DNA of 16,441 nucleotides from an uncultured Moraxella sp. (GCA_916720335.1 CAKAQU010000028.1:1-16441), one strand, 5' to 3'. Positions 7,625 through 15,560 are shown, numbered from the stretch's first letter. A program made the numbers and translations. The notes: a model not told the origin generated them from the letters alone.

Positions 7625-9096
7625 ATAATCCAATACTATCCATCAAACAAATTGAACATATTTACGCTAAGTTGATGATGTCCAATGATTTGCAGATACT
7701 TGGCGATTTACCCAGCGAATTATCAATTTTAGTTGCAAATGCTGCAAAAGATGACCAAACTTTAATGGCCTTAACTTTGGTGAGTCAATATCATCATTTA
7801 ATGTATGACGACAAACCAAATGCTGATGAAAAAATCATAAGTAAAGTTGATTTTCCAAAATCTAATTTGCCTTTTGTACCAGTTAATTATTATAAAATTT
7901 TAGAAAAAATCATTAACAAGTTAGAATCTTTTTTTTATTTTCCTGAAGCTGAACACGAAGCGTTTATTCGATGGTTTCTTTATTTTTTAGAACAAAAAGG
8001 CTATACATTACCAACGAATTTTTGGGAAAAACTTGAAATTAAAGAAAGCGAAAGTTTACTGCACATCAACCAAGGTATTTATACCAAATGGCAACTGTAT
8101 TTAAAAGGAATGGCGCTAAAAAACACCCAATCAAGCCAAAATTATGATGAACTGACCGCTGAAAATTGGGATGAATGGTATCCATCAGAGCGTTTGCAAA
8201 TTTTAAGACAAATGCGTCGAAAAAATCCTGAAAAAGCTCGAGCTTTGATTTTAGAGTGTGCACCAAGTATGCCAGCCGATAAACGGCTAAAAGTAATTCA
8301 AATTTTCAATATTGGGCTTTGCGATGATGACATTGATGTTTTGCAAAAACTGTCCAAAGCTCGCTCATCATCAGCAACAAAAATGGCGAAGCGGTTATTG
8401 ATGAGACTTGGTGCAATAAACGAAGACTCAGTGCTTGAAGAGTTCATGCAAGAATTTAAATGGGGTAAAAGAAATCGTTTATTAACATCTACAATTAGCA
8501 GAAAGAATTATACAAAACTTAATAATCTCATTCAAAATTTAGAAAATATCAGCATTCATCAATGGGCTAAAAAGCTTGAAATTACCATGAGTGAATTTGT
8601 ACAAGGTTGGAATTTTGAGAAAAATTACGATTTTACTGAAAGTTTGTTCAAAAATGCAGCTGAAAGTCTAGATTCTGATGACTTAATAATCTTAGCAAAA
8701 AATTGGACTCAAGAACTTCGTAAGAACTTTAGTGAAAATTATTGGTATATCATCAAACCTTACCTTCCTAAAGAAGCATTAGAAGACATTGCATACGATG
8801 CATTAACGAAAATGGAAAATTTTTTTGATTTATTGCATTTTTTTGATAAAAAAATTCACATTAGCTTTGATGAATTATGTCAATCACCCGCGTTTAAAAA
8901 ATTAAGTAACTACGGTATACAACATCTGGATTATTGGGAGGTTCGGAAAAATTTTTATGCCTTAGCACTACTGGTTGGTGATGATATTGCCAAACAATGT
9001 TTGCAATATCTAAATGAACAAGGCGTAAGCTACCATGAAGACGCTTTGGTGTTGCTGCATTTTAATGCATTATTACCCAATTCTGTCAAAAATTGA
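7612..9096 (+). CDS. DUF5691 family protein of the MoxR-VWA locus
   Basis: This 494-residue, mostly alpha-helical cytoplasmic protein has no catalytic motif. The central block resembles DUF5691: SERLQILRQMRRKNPEKAR at 192-210 followed by PADKRLKVIQIF. Then comes a HEAT-like repeat, DIDVLQKLSKARSSSATKMA (240-259), leading into RLLMRLG. Such helical repeats suggest a scaffold or adaptor (inference). The start is GTG with a strong AGGGGA site, overlapping the SWIM gene. The second half (roughly 280-440) is rich in Asn, Phe, Lys and Ile and looks more AT-rich than the flanking genes. It may diverge faster than the first half. The stop is 22 bases before the MoxR gene. I am fairly sure of the family because of the motif and the company of SWIM, MoxR, DUF5682 and VWA genes. 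Confidence 0.72.
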   Translation: MSDINNPILSIKQIEHIYAKLMMSNDLQILGDLPSELSILVANAAKDDQTLMALTLVSQYHHLMYDDKPNADEKIISKVDFPKSNLPFVPVNYYKILEKIINKLESFFYFPEAEHEAFIRWFLYFLEQKGYTLPTNFWEKLEIKESESLLHINQGIYTKWQLYLKGMALKNTQSSQNYDELTAENWDEWYPSERLQILRQMRRKNPEKARALILECAPSMPADKRLKVIQIFNIGLCDDDIDVLQKLSKARSSSATKMAKRLLMRLGAINEDSVLEEFMQEFKWGKRNRLLTSTISRKNYTKLNNLIQNLENISIHQWAKKLEITMSEFVQGWNFEKNYDFTESLFKNAAESLDSDDLIILAKNWTQELRKNFSENYWYIIKPYLPKEALEDIAYDALTKMENFFDLLHFFDKKIHISFDELCQSPAFKKLSNYGIQHLDYWEVRKNFYALALLVGDDIAKQCLQYLNEQGVSYHEDALVLLHFNALLPNSVKN

Positions 9097-9106
9097 TTTA
9101 AAAAAT

Positions 9107-9111
9107 AAGGA
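9107..9111 (+). promoter_or_regulatory. Ribosome binding site deciding the MoxR start
   Basis: AAGGA lies seven bases before the ATG at 9119. It rejects the longer frame that opens at 9035 inside the DUF5691 gene, whose first 28 residues (MKTLWCCCILMHYYPI and on) are an out-of-frame reading of that gene. Confidence 0.8.
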
Positions 9112-9118
9112 AAAAATC

Positions 9119-10198
9119 ATGACTCAAATCCTTCGTTTGCCTGCTGAAGAAACTTATCGTCACGAAATTGATGCTTTAAAAGCCGAAGATGTGGGCGAAA
9201 AACCCACAAATTGGCAGTTATCCCCGCAAGCAGTAGTAAAATATTTAATGGGCGGTAAAACCAAAGATGGTACGGTGATTAGTGAAAAATACGTTGGTAA
9301 TCGTCGCCTAATTCAAACCGCCGTTGCAACCCTTGCTACCGATAGAGCGCTCTTATTGCTTGGCGTGCCAGGCACTGCCAAATCGTGGGTGTCAGAACAT
9401 TTGGCGGCTGCAATTTCAGGTAACAGCACCCGAGTAATTCAGTGTACAGCAGGAACCGATGAAAACCAAATTCGTTATGGTTGGAATTACGCTCAACTGC
9501 TCGCTAAAGGGCCAAGTAAAGACGCACTTGTTCCAACCCCCTTATTTCGAGCAATGCAGGAGGGTACATTGTGTAGACTTGAAGAATTAACACGTATGGG
9601 TTCTGACGTTCAAGATACACTAATTACCGTTTTATCTGAAAAGATGTTGCCCATCAGTGAGTTAAATGATGCTGTTTTTGCCAAACGAGGGTTTAATGTC
9701 ATTGCTACCGCCAACAACCGTGATAAAGGCGTAAATGAGCTATCATCGGCTTTAAAACGCCGTTTTAATGTTGTGGTATTGCCATTGCCAGATGATATGA
9801 AAGAAGAAATTAGCATCGTATCTAAACGCGTGGCAGAAATGGGTCAATCGCTGCATCTTCCTGTGCCTGGTAATGCCGGCGAAGAGATTGAAAAAGTAAT
9901 TACTATTTTTCGTGAACTACGCGGCGGCGAAACTTTGGATGGTAAAATTGCTTTAAAAACTCCAACGGGCAATTTATCCACGGCAGAAGCGATTTCAGTG
10001 ATGGTTAATAGCTTGAGCCAATCGCATTGGTTTGATGATGGTAAATTATCAGCTGATACCATTAGTCAAAGTTTGATGGGGGCAATTATCAAAGACCCGG
10101 TGCAAGATAAAACGGTATTGGAAGAGTATTTGGAAACTGTACTTAAAAAACGCAAAGGTTATGCTGAATTTTATCATACAATGAATGACTTGTTATAA
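9119..10198 (+). CDS. MoxR-type AAA+ ATPase (YehL-like)
   Basis: This 359-residue AAA+ ATPase is the motor of the locus. It is expected to form a hexamer and to remodel a partner protein together with the VWA protein encoded two genes downstream. Walker A is GVPGTAKS at 82-89. The Walker B region is GTLCRLEE at 149-156, with Glu at the usual Asp place next to the catalytic Glu156. Sensor 1 is IATANNRDKG at 195-204, and an arginine-finger-like ALKRRF is at 211-216. The short C-terminal lid domain contains TPTGNLSTAEAI. The ATG at 9119 is preceded by AAGGA. The gene follows DUF5691 by 22 bases and precedes DUF5682 by 9. By domain and neighbourhood it matches E. coli YehL. ATPase assignment is firm; substrate unknown. 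Confidence 0.92.
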   Translation: MTQILRLPAEETYRHEIDALKAEDVGEKPTNWQLSPQAVVKYLMGGKTKDGTVISEKYVGNRRLIQTAVATLATDRALLLLGVPGTAKSWVSEHLAAAISGNSTRVIQCTAGTDENQIRYGWNYAQLLAKGPSKDALVPTPLFRAMQEGTLCRLEELTRMGSDVQDTLITVLSEKMLPISELNDAVFAKRGFNVIATANNRDKGVNELSSALKRRFNVVVLPLPDDMKEEISIVSKRVAEMGQSLHLPVPGNAGEEIEKVITIFRELRGGETLDGKIALKTPTGNLSTAEAISVMVNSLSQSHWFDDGKLSADTISQSLMGAIIKDPVQDKTVLEEYLETVLKKRKGYAEFYHTMNDLL

Positions 10199-10202
10199 GG
10201 GG
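10197..10202 (+). promoter_or_regulatory. Ribosome binding site for the DUF5682 gene GTG start
   Basis: AAGGGG overlaps the last two bases of the MoxR stop codon and lies five bases before GTG at 10208. It supports the GTG start, after which the conserved N-terminus HIHYFGIRHHGPGS follows at once. Confidence 0.75.
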
Positions 10203-10207
10203 CAAGC

Positions 10208-12544
10208 GTGAAACACATTCATTATTTTGGCATACGTCATCATGGTCCAGGCTCCAGTCAAAGACTGGTGCAAGCATTAGATGCTTTACAGCCAAAACGT
10301 GTACTGATAGAAGGCCCTAGCGATTGCAGTGAGCTTTTGCCACTATTGGCTCATCAGCAGATGAAACCACCTGTGGCTCTGGTTTCTTATGCTTCAGATA
10401 ATCCAGAATGTCATTTTTATTACCCATTTGCGACTTTTTCACCAGAATATCAGGCATGTTTATGGGCGGTAAACCATGGGGCGGAAGTAGCGTTGATTGA
10501 TGTGCCAATGGCGATTAAGCTTGCCAATCAAATCCAAAAAAATGAAGAAGCCAATGAGTCGCTTACAGAAACGGACGAACCATCCATAAAAAGCGAAGAG
10601 CCAGAAAATCAAACACTAAAAATCAGTCAAGATCCGATTGGCGCATTAGCGCAGTTAGCAGGTTATGAGGATGGTGAAAGCTGGTGGAATGATTTGGTAG
10701 AGCAGTCTTTGGATGAGGATACGGCAGTTTTTGTGGCGGTTGCTAAGGCGATGAATGCGTTACGTCAATCATTGCATGATGAACAAATGATTGATTCAGA
10801 AGATGAAATTCGAGAAGCTTATATGCGTCAAGAAATTCATCGTTTAACCAAAGATGATACCGATGATGTTGTAACGGCGGTTGTTTGTGGGGCGTGGCAC
10901 ATTCCTGCTTTGGATTCAGATTTTGCACTGCTAGACAGCAACCAAAAGCCCATTAAATATAGCTCAAAGCAAGATACCGCCTTAATCAAAACTTTGCCCA
11001 AAAAATTAGCAGCATCTAAAATCAAAAGCACTTGGATTCCTTGGACTTCAGCCAGACTTTCCAATCAGCATTATGGGGCTGGCGTACCATCACCAATGTG
11101 GTATGAACACCTTTGGCAAAATCGCAACTCTAAACAGCAGGCTCAAGTATCTTGGCTGGCAAAAGTTACCAATGCACTTCGCCAAAAAGGTCATATCGTT
11201 TCTACTGCATCTGTGATTGAGGCGGTAAGGTTGGCTCAATCATTAGCCGCAGTTAGAGTGCGTGCTTCAGTGAGTTTTGAGGAGCTTACTGAGGCGGTAG
11301 TAGCATGCTTGTGTTTTGGGGAGCGTGTTTTATGGCAAGAATTGGTAGAAGATTTATTATTGGGTCATAAGGTTGGGGTGATTCCTGATGATACACCTTT
11401 AGCACCGCTGCTTGAAGACTTACAACGTCAGCAAAAACAAACTAAATTATCACCAGAAGCCTTAGTTAAAGAAATTTCATTGGATTTACGCAGTGAAATT
11501 GGGCTTAAAAAATCGCATTTGCTACACCGTTTAAATATTTTGGGTGTACCGTGGGGTGAGCTTTTGGATTTTGGTAACAGTCGTGGCACCTTTCGTGAAA
11601 AATGGCAACTTCAATGGCAGCCTGAATTTGCCGTTACGCTGATGGAAAATTTAGTGTATGGCAATACAATTTATGAGGCTTGTCATCAAAAAACCATTCA
11701 ATCACTAAAACAAATCACCGATTTAGCGGATTTAACAGAAAAAATTCAAACGGCATTGCAGGCGGGTTTGGATAAAGCAGGCGCCAAAGGCATTGAGTAT
11801 CTAAGTCTAAATGCTGCCCATTCTGATAATGCATTGGCAATGATAAAAAGCATCGCCCCTTTGGTGCATTTACAGCGTTATGGCACAGCAAGAAAAATGG
11901 CACTGGATAAAATTGGTGATTTGGTGTTTGAATTGACCATTAAAGCTGCCATTGCGTTGCCTTATGCCATCAAAAATATTAGCAACGATGAAGCAAGTAT
12001 ATATCAGCAACATATCGAATCAGCACACAAAGCACTAAATTTGACAGCAGATGAATCCTTGATTCAAAGATGGTGGCAGGCATTTGATGAAATTATCAAC
12101 TCATTTGGCACTGGCAGCCAGTATCATTTTACGATACTGGGTCAGATTGTGCGCCTTAGTTATCAAGCTGAGCGTATCGATGCTGAGCAGCTCAATAAAA
12201 TTTTACAAAAAACCTTATCGCCTGCGATTCAAGCTGAAAATGCTGCTAAATTTTTTGAAGGATTTTTTGCTGAATCGGTGGAATATTTGATTTATGATAA
12301 GATGTTATTAAATGCGATTCAGGTATGGATTCTAGGACTACAAGAACAAGAATTTATCGAGTTTTTACCATTATTTCGTCGAGTGTTTAGTGTCTTAGAT
12401 AGTGGTCAAAGAAAACGTCTGTTAGATACAATTTTTGGACAAAATACCCAAGATAGAATCTTGTTTTATCGTGAAGATTTATCAGCAATTTGGCAAGAGC
12501 ATGCACAAATACTGACCAATTTATTGCCACAGGATACACCATGA
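10208..12544 (+). CDS. DUF5682 family protein (YehM-like)
   Basis: This is a large, 778-residue cytoplasmic protein. The N-terminal part (about 1-240) holds the conserved residues: HYFGIRHHGPGSS at 5-17, RVLIEGPSD at 31-39 with Glu35, LIDVPMA near 98-104, and VCGAWHIPAL near 226-235 with His231. This scatter of His, Glu and Asp recalls the ChaN/TraB/erythromycin-esterase class of metal-dependent or hydrolase-like domains. That link is from memory, and catalysis is only inferred. An acidic low-complexity insert lies near 112-140. Residues from about 260 on are helical with several hydrophobic repeats. The start is GTG with AAGGGG. The end overlaps the VWA start by ATGA, so the two are translationally coupled. 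It corresponds to E. coli YehM by context. Confidence 0.82.
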   Translation: MKHIHYFGIRHHGPGSSQRLVQALDALQPKRVLIEGPSDCSELLPLLAHQQMKPPVALVSYASDNPECHFYYPFATFSPEYQACLWAVNHGAEVALIDVPMAIKLANQIQKNEEANESLTETDEPSIKSEEPENQTLKISQDPIGALAQLAGYEDGESWWNDLVEQSLDEDTAVFVAVAKAMNALRQSLHDEQMIDSEDEIREAYMRQEIHRLTKDDTDDVVTAVVCGAWHIPALDSDFALLDSNQKPIKYSSKQDTALIKTLPKKLAASKIKSTWIPWTSARLSNQHYGAGVPSPMWYEHLWQNRNSKQQAQVSWLAKVTNALRQKGHIVSTASVIEAVRLAQSLAAVRVRASVSFEELTEAVVACLCFGERVLWQELVEDLLLGHKVGVIPDDTPLAPLLEDLQRQQKQTKLSPEALVKEISLDLRSEIGLKKSHLLHRLNILGVPWGELLDFGNSRGTFREKWQLQWQPEFAVTLMENLVYGNTIYEACHQKTIQSLKQITDLADLTEKIQTALQAGLDKAGAKGIEYLSLNAAHSDNALAMIKSIAPLVHLQRYGTARKMALDKIGDLVFELTIKAAIALPYAIKNISNDEASIYQQHIESAHKALNLTADESLIQRWWQAFDEIINSFGTGSQYHFTILGQIVRLSYQAERIDAEQLNKILQKTLSPAIQAENAAKFFEGFFAESVEYLIYDKMLLNAIQVWILGLQEQEFIEFLPLFRRVFSVLDSGQRKRLLDTIFGQNTQDRILFYREDLSAIWQEHAQILTNLLPQDTP

Positions 12545-13755
12545 CTGATTACAAAGCACAAACCGAGCAGGAAGAAAAATATCGCCGCTGGCAGCTGATT
12601 TTGGGAATAACAGATGAGCAAGGTTTAAAAGCACATATGTTATCTGAAAGAGATTTGCGTTTATCTCAAGCGCTGTCAGCGCTATATGATGGTGGTGGAG
12701 AAGGTAAAAAAGGACGCGGCGGGTTGGGACGTTCTGCGCCAAAAGTTGCTAAATGGCTTGGTGATATTCGTGAATTTTTTCCAAGTTCGGTGGTGCAAGT
12801 CATTCAAAAAGATGCGTTTCATCGTTTGGGTTTAAAGCAAATGCTTTTAGAACCTGAGTTTTTGGCAGCGATGGAAGCTGATGTGCATTTGGTAGCGGAT
12901 TTGGTAAGTTTGCGTTCTGTGATGCCTGAAAAAACGTTGGATACTGCTCGCGTTGTTATTAAAAGTGTGGTTGATGAATTGATGAAGCGCTTAGAGCAAA
13001 AAACCAGTGAGGCAATACGTGGAGCGGTCAATAAATCAAAACGTACTTATCGCCCAAGATTTAATGATATAGATTGGGGGCGAACCATTACTGCAAATTT
13101 ACGCCACTACCAAAGTGATTATCAAACCGTCATTCCTGAAAAATTAATTGGTTTTATGCGACAACAAAGACGTTTGACGGATTTGGATGAGGTGATTTTA
13201 TGTGTAGACCAATCAGGCAGTATGGCGTCTTCGGTGGTTTATAGCGCGATTTTTGCAGCAGTAATGGCAAGCATTCCTGCGGTTAAAACTAAATTGGTGT
13301 GTTTTGATACGGCAATTTTAGACTTAACCAATGATTTAGCTGACCCTGTTAGCGTATTGTTTGGTGTACAATTAGGTGGTGGTACAGACATCAATCAGGC
13401 GGTCGCTTATTGTGCTGAGCGCATTGAGCGTCCAAGTAAAACTCATTTGATTTTGATTACTGATTTGTATGAAGGTGGCGATGAAAAACAATTAATCAGC
13501 CGTGTTGCAACCCTTGCTAAGCAAGGGGTAAATGTCATTACACTGTTGGCGTTATCCGATGATGGTAGACCGTCTTATGATGACCAATTGGCAAAAGTAT
13601 TTGCAGATATGAATTTGCCTGTTTTTGCTTGCACACCAGACCAATTTCCCGATTTGATGGCAACGGCGTTAAAACGAGAAGATATTTTGGCTTGGGCAGC
13701 TGACCAAAAAATTAAGGCTGTTCGTAGCGATAATCAGGCAAAACAAACAATTTAA
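12541..13755 (+). CDS. VWA domain (MIDAS) protein, partner of the MoxR ATPase (YehP-like)
   Basis: This 404-residue cytoplasmic protein has a von Willebrand factor A domain in its C-terminal half. A complete metal-ion-dependent adhesion site is visible: CVDQSGSMASS (Asp223, Ser225, Ser227), GGGTDINQA (Thr282) and LILITDLYEGG (Asp308). The N-terminal half is helical, with a glycine-rich loop near 51-63 (GGGEGKKGRGGLG) and a basic stretch NKSKRTYRPRFND before the VWA domain. In MoxR-VWA pairs the AAA+ ATPase is thought to bind or remodel the VWA protein through this metal site (family knowledge). The frame is also open from a TTG at 12490, but the ATG at 12541 overlaps the DUF5682 stop as ATGA, the normal coupled start. 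It ends the operon, followed by a strong terminator. Confidence 0.92.
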   Translation: MTDYKAQTEQEEKYRRWQLILGITDEQGLKAHMLSERDLRLSQALSALYDGGGEGKKGRGGLGRSAPKVAKWLGDIREFFPSSVVQVIQKDAFHRLGLKQMLLEPEFLAAMEADVHLVADLVSLRSVMPEKTLDTARVVIKSVVDELMKRLEQKTSEAIRGAVNKSKRTYRPRFNDIDWGRTITANLRHYQSDYQTVIPEKLIGFMRQQRRLTDLDEVILCVDQSGSMASSVVYSAIFAAVMASIPAVKTKLVCFDTAILDLTNDLADPVSVLFGVQLGGGTDINQAVAYCAERIERPSKTHLILITDLYEGGDEKQLISRVATLAKQGVNVITLLALSDDGRPSYDDQLAKVFADMNLPVFACTPDQFPDLMATALKREDILAWAADQKIKAVRSDNQAKQTI

Positions 13756-13790
13756 TCTTGATTTGCCAAAAGCCTCTTTTTGACTAATGA

Positions 13791-13821
13791 CCCGCCTACT
13801 TTTTAGTACGGCGGGTTTTTT
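13791..13821 (+). terminator. Intrinsic terminator of the MoxR-VWA operon
   Basis: CCCGCCTACT, a TTTT loop, then AGTACGGCGGG form a GC-rich stem with a single bulged G, directly followed by TTTTTT. It lies 35 bases after the VWA stop. This is a textbook intrinsic terminator in the + direction. The following 13822-14005 holds no gene I can support. Confidence 0.93.
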
Positions 13822-14005
13822 AGCGGTTAAAATGATAAACTACCTCAGCAAAACGATGATATCAGCAGCTATGATTGCATAGTAAATACGTCAAAAACTA
13901 CTCACTGGTTTTGGTCTAATGGATAACCCCAAAATGTCTTTATGCGTAACAAGATTTAGCCGTTTTTGTTTTGCGATGCGCTTATCTGCTGTTTTTGTGA
14001 TGTTG

Positions 14006-14947
14006 TTAATTAAGACCCAATGCTTCAACCAATTCTTTATTTGGCGATACTGTATTCATGCTATAAAAATGTAAACTAGGTACGTCTTCAGCAATTAATT
14101 TTTCACATAGTTTGATGACTGTTTCAAAGCCAAATTGGCGAATGGATTTAGTGTCATCGCCATAATCGGCAAGCTGTTTGCGAATGTATCTTGGAATGTC
14201 TGCCCCTGCGCTATCAGCAAAACGGATTAGGTTACTGGCTTTTGTAATGGGCATGATGCCTGCGATGATGGGAAAGTTTTCTTGATGGATGCCCAATTTA
14301 GCAAGCTCATCGCGCAAGAATAGATAGCTGTCTAGGTTATAAAAAAACTGCGTAATGGCTTCATTAGCCCCAGCGTGGTATTTTTCAGCCAAGTTTTTGA
14401 TATCATCTTTAAAAGATTTTGCCTGTGGGTGCATTTCAGGGTAAGCGGCAACCTTGATGGTAAAGTGTTCACCTGAATGCTCACGAATGTATTTGACTAA
14501 ATCCAGAGCAAAAGGCAGTTCCCCATAACCCACCTGACCTGATGGTAAATCGCCACGCAAAGCAACAACACGATTAACCCCAAGCGATTTATAGTAGTCC
14601 AACAGTTCACCAATTTCTTTTTTGCTGTCACCAATACATGACATGTGTGGCACGATTGGCGTGGTGGATTTTTTACTAAGCGTTTCTACAATTTTTAACG
14701 TGCGTTCTCGCGTAGAACCGCCAGCGCCATAAGTTACGCTAAAATATTGGGGGTTTAGACTGTTTAATGTGTCAAACGTTTGTAAAAGTTTATGCTGTCC
14801 GTCATCGGTTTTTGTGGGAAAAAATTCAAAGGAAAACAGCGCTTTATCTTTGGGTTTATTGAACACCTTAGGCGTTTGCAATTGATTTTTAAGTCCATTA
14901 AGCAGATTTTGTATTTGTTCTATATTGTGTAAAGCAGAATTATTCAT
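14006..14947 (-). CDS. metF: 5,10-methylenetetrahydrofolate reductase
   Basis: MetF is an FAD enzyme that reduces 5,10-methylene-THF to 5-methyl-THF for methionine synthesis in the cytoplasm. The 313 residues compare with 296 in E. coli; the extra length is a polar N-terminal extension of about 15. Key motifs are present: SFEFFPTK with the catalytic Glu41, SVTYGAGGSTR at 70-80, VALRGDLPSG with Asp133 (flavin tuning), AAYPEMHPQA, NEAITQFFYN with Gln200, and the C-terminal HFYSMN. GGAT precedes the ATG by several bases. Downstream of ahcY on the same strand, it fits an S-adenosylhomocysteine/methionine-cycle cluster, though 661 bases with a small gene lie between. No S-box, SAH riboswitch or MetJ box was recognised upstream. 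No convincing terminator was seen after it. Confidence 0.95.
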   Translation of the reverse strand: MNNSALHNIEQIQNLLNGLKNQLQTPKVFNKPKDKALFSFEFFPTKTDDGQHKLLQTFDTLNSLNPQYFSVTYGAGGSTRERTLKIVETLSKKSTTPIVPHMSCIGDSKKEIGELLDYYKSLGVNRVVALRGDLPSGQVGYGELPFALDLVKYIREHSGEHFTIKVAAYPEMHPQAKSFKDDIKNLAEKYHAGANEAITQFFYNLDSYLFLRDELAKLGIHQENFPIIAGIMPITKASNLIRFADSAGADIPRYIRKQLADYGDDTKSIRQFGFETVIKLCEKLIAEDVPSLHFYSMNTVSPNKELVEALGLN

Positions 14948-15016
14948 AAAAATCCAATATTATCAAAAAGTTATATTATTTTAAAGTGTATTTTCTACAT
15001 TCATACAGCTATTCGG

Positions 15017-15118
15017 TTAAGCGGTCGTATGACTTGCTTTTTGATGTTCTTCGGCGCTAAAGGGCGGAGAATCTAGCCACGAACCCATGCCACCAAAAAC
15101 TTGTGTATGAGTTAAACT
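15017..15118 (-). pseudogene. Short conserved-looking frame (GGMGSW motif), probable gene remnant
   Basis: Downstream of the Imm51-like gene, the - strand reads THTQVFGGMGSWLDSPPF and then SAEEHQKASHTTA before TAA. The frame is open over 33 codons between two stops. The only usual start inside is the ATG at 15088, giving 23 residues, and no good ribosome binding site precedes it. The string FGGMGSW resembles the C-terminal region of small bacterial proteins, often immunity-like or hypothetical, in which I recall FGGMGSWND. Its composition (Gly, Met, Trp, Pro, Ser) and the locally higher GC contrast with the AT-rich surroundings, which speaks against chance. The likeliest reading is the tail of a decayed gene whose upstream part is lost. 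A real micro-protein is the alternative. Confidence 0.4.
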
Positions 15119-15169
15119 TTAGTTAACTTTTGTTTATTGCTGAATGCATTTAAATCGTCCGTTTGCAAC

Positions 15170-15520
15170 TTAGTCAAGTTCGGCACGTGAAAAAATATCT
15201 AAAATCAAAGGTTTATCGTCAAGCGCTTTTTTAAAGGCGATGATAAATTCTTGTAAGGCAGGTGCGTCTTCTTTACGAGTGTATGCGCAAAACATACTAC
15301 TTTCGCTATCAAAATTGATTTTTTCTGCTAGATGAAACTTTTTTTCTGCCAAAAATACCACCGCTAATGACTGCCAATCATAACCGCCACCTTCAAAACC
15401 TTCTTCAGCTCGACTGTCAAAGATATCTTGTTGGAATGAACCTACTTCAGTCATGATAACAGAAACACTGTTTTCACCATCAATCCAAGAAAAAGGCGCG
15501 ATATCAAGCACATTATTCAT
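15170..15520 (-). CDS. Imm51-family immunity-like protein
   Basis: This is a small cytoplasmic protein of 116 residues. The sequence has the pattern I associate with Imm51, an immunity family of polymorphic toxin systems: an N-terminal hydrophobic-aromatic segment (LDIAPFSWIDGENSVSVIM), EEGFEGGGYDWQSLAVVFL in the middle, KINFDSESSMFCAY, and a helical end (ALQEFIIAFKKAL). AGGA precedes the ATG at 15520 by about eight bases. No toxin gene lies within the window. The gene sits alone between ahcY and metF, so it may be an orphan immunity gene or a housekeeping member of the family. It is probably transcribed by readthrough from ahcY, past a hairpin at 15561-15594. Family assignment is from pattern memory. 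Confidence 0.68.
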   Translation of the reverse strand: MNNVLDIAPFSWIDGENSVSVIMTEVGSFQQDIFDSRAEEGFEGGGYDWQSLAVVFLAEKKFHLAEKINFDSESSMFCAYTRKEDAPALQEFIIAFKKALDDKPLILDIFSRAELD

Positions 15521-15560
15521 AAAATAATCCTAATTTACCTATATTTAAATCGCTTCATAT

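Noticed and set aside
9035..9118. N-terminal extension of the MoxR ATPase by 28 residues
   Set aside because: It lies within the DUF5691 coding region in another frame, and a good AAGGA site sits directly before the ATG at 9119.
12490..12540. N-terminal extension of the VWA protein from a TTG
   Set aside because: The ATGA overlap with the DUF5682 stop is the usual coupled start, and the extension is an out-of-frame reading of DUF5682.
13831..13881. 16-codon + strand frame MINYLSKTMISAAMIA after the VWA terminator
   Set aside because: Too short, no ribosome binding site, and located downstream of a strong terminator.
13891..14028. 45-codon - strand frame starting with TTG inside the end of metF and running downstream (contains NITKTADKRIAKQKRLNLV)
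   Set aside because: No ribosome binding site, out of frame with a naturally complete MetF C-terminus, and no recognisable family. Chance is likely, though the length is slightly striking.
14948..15016. SAM or SAH riboswitch upstream of metF
   Set aside because: I looked for the paired helices of known SAM and SAH classes in the leader and found none. The GC-richer part is better explained by the short protein-like frame.
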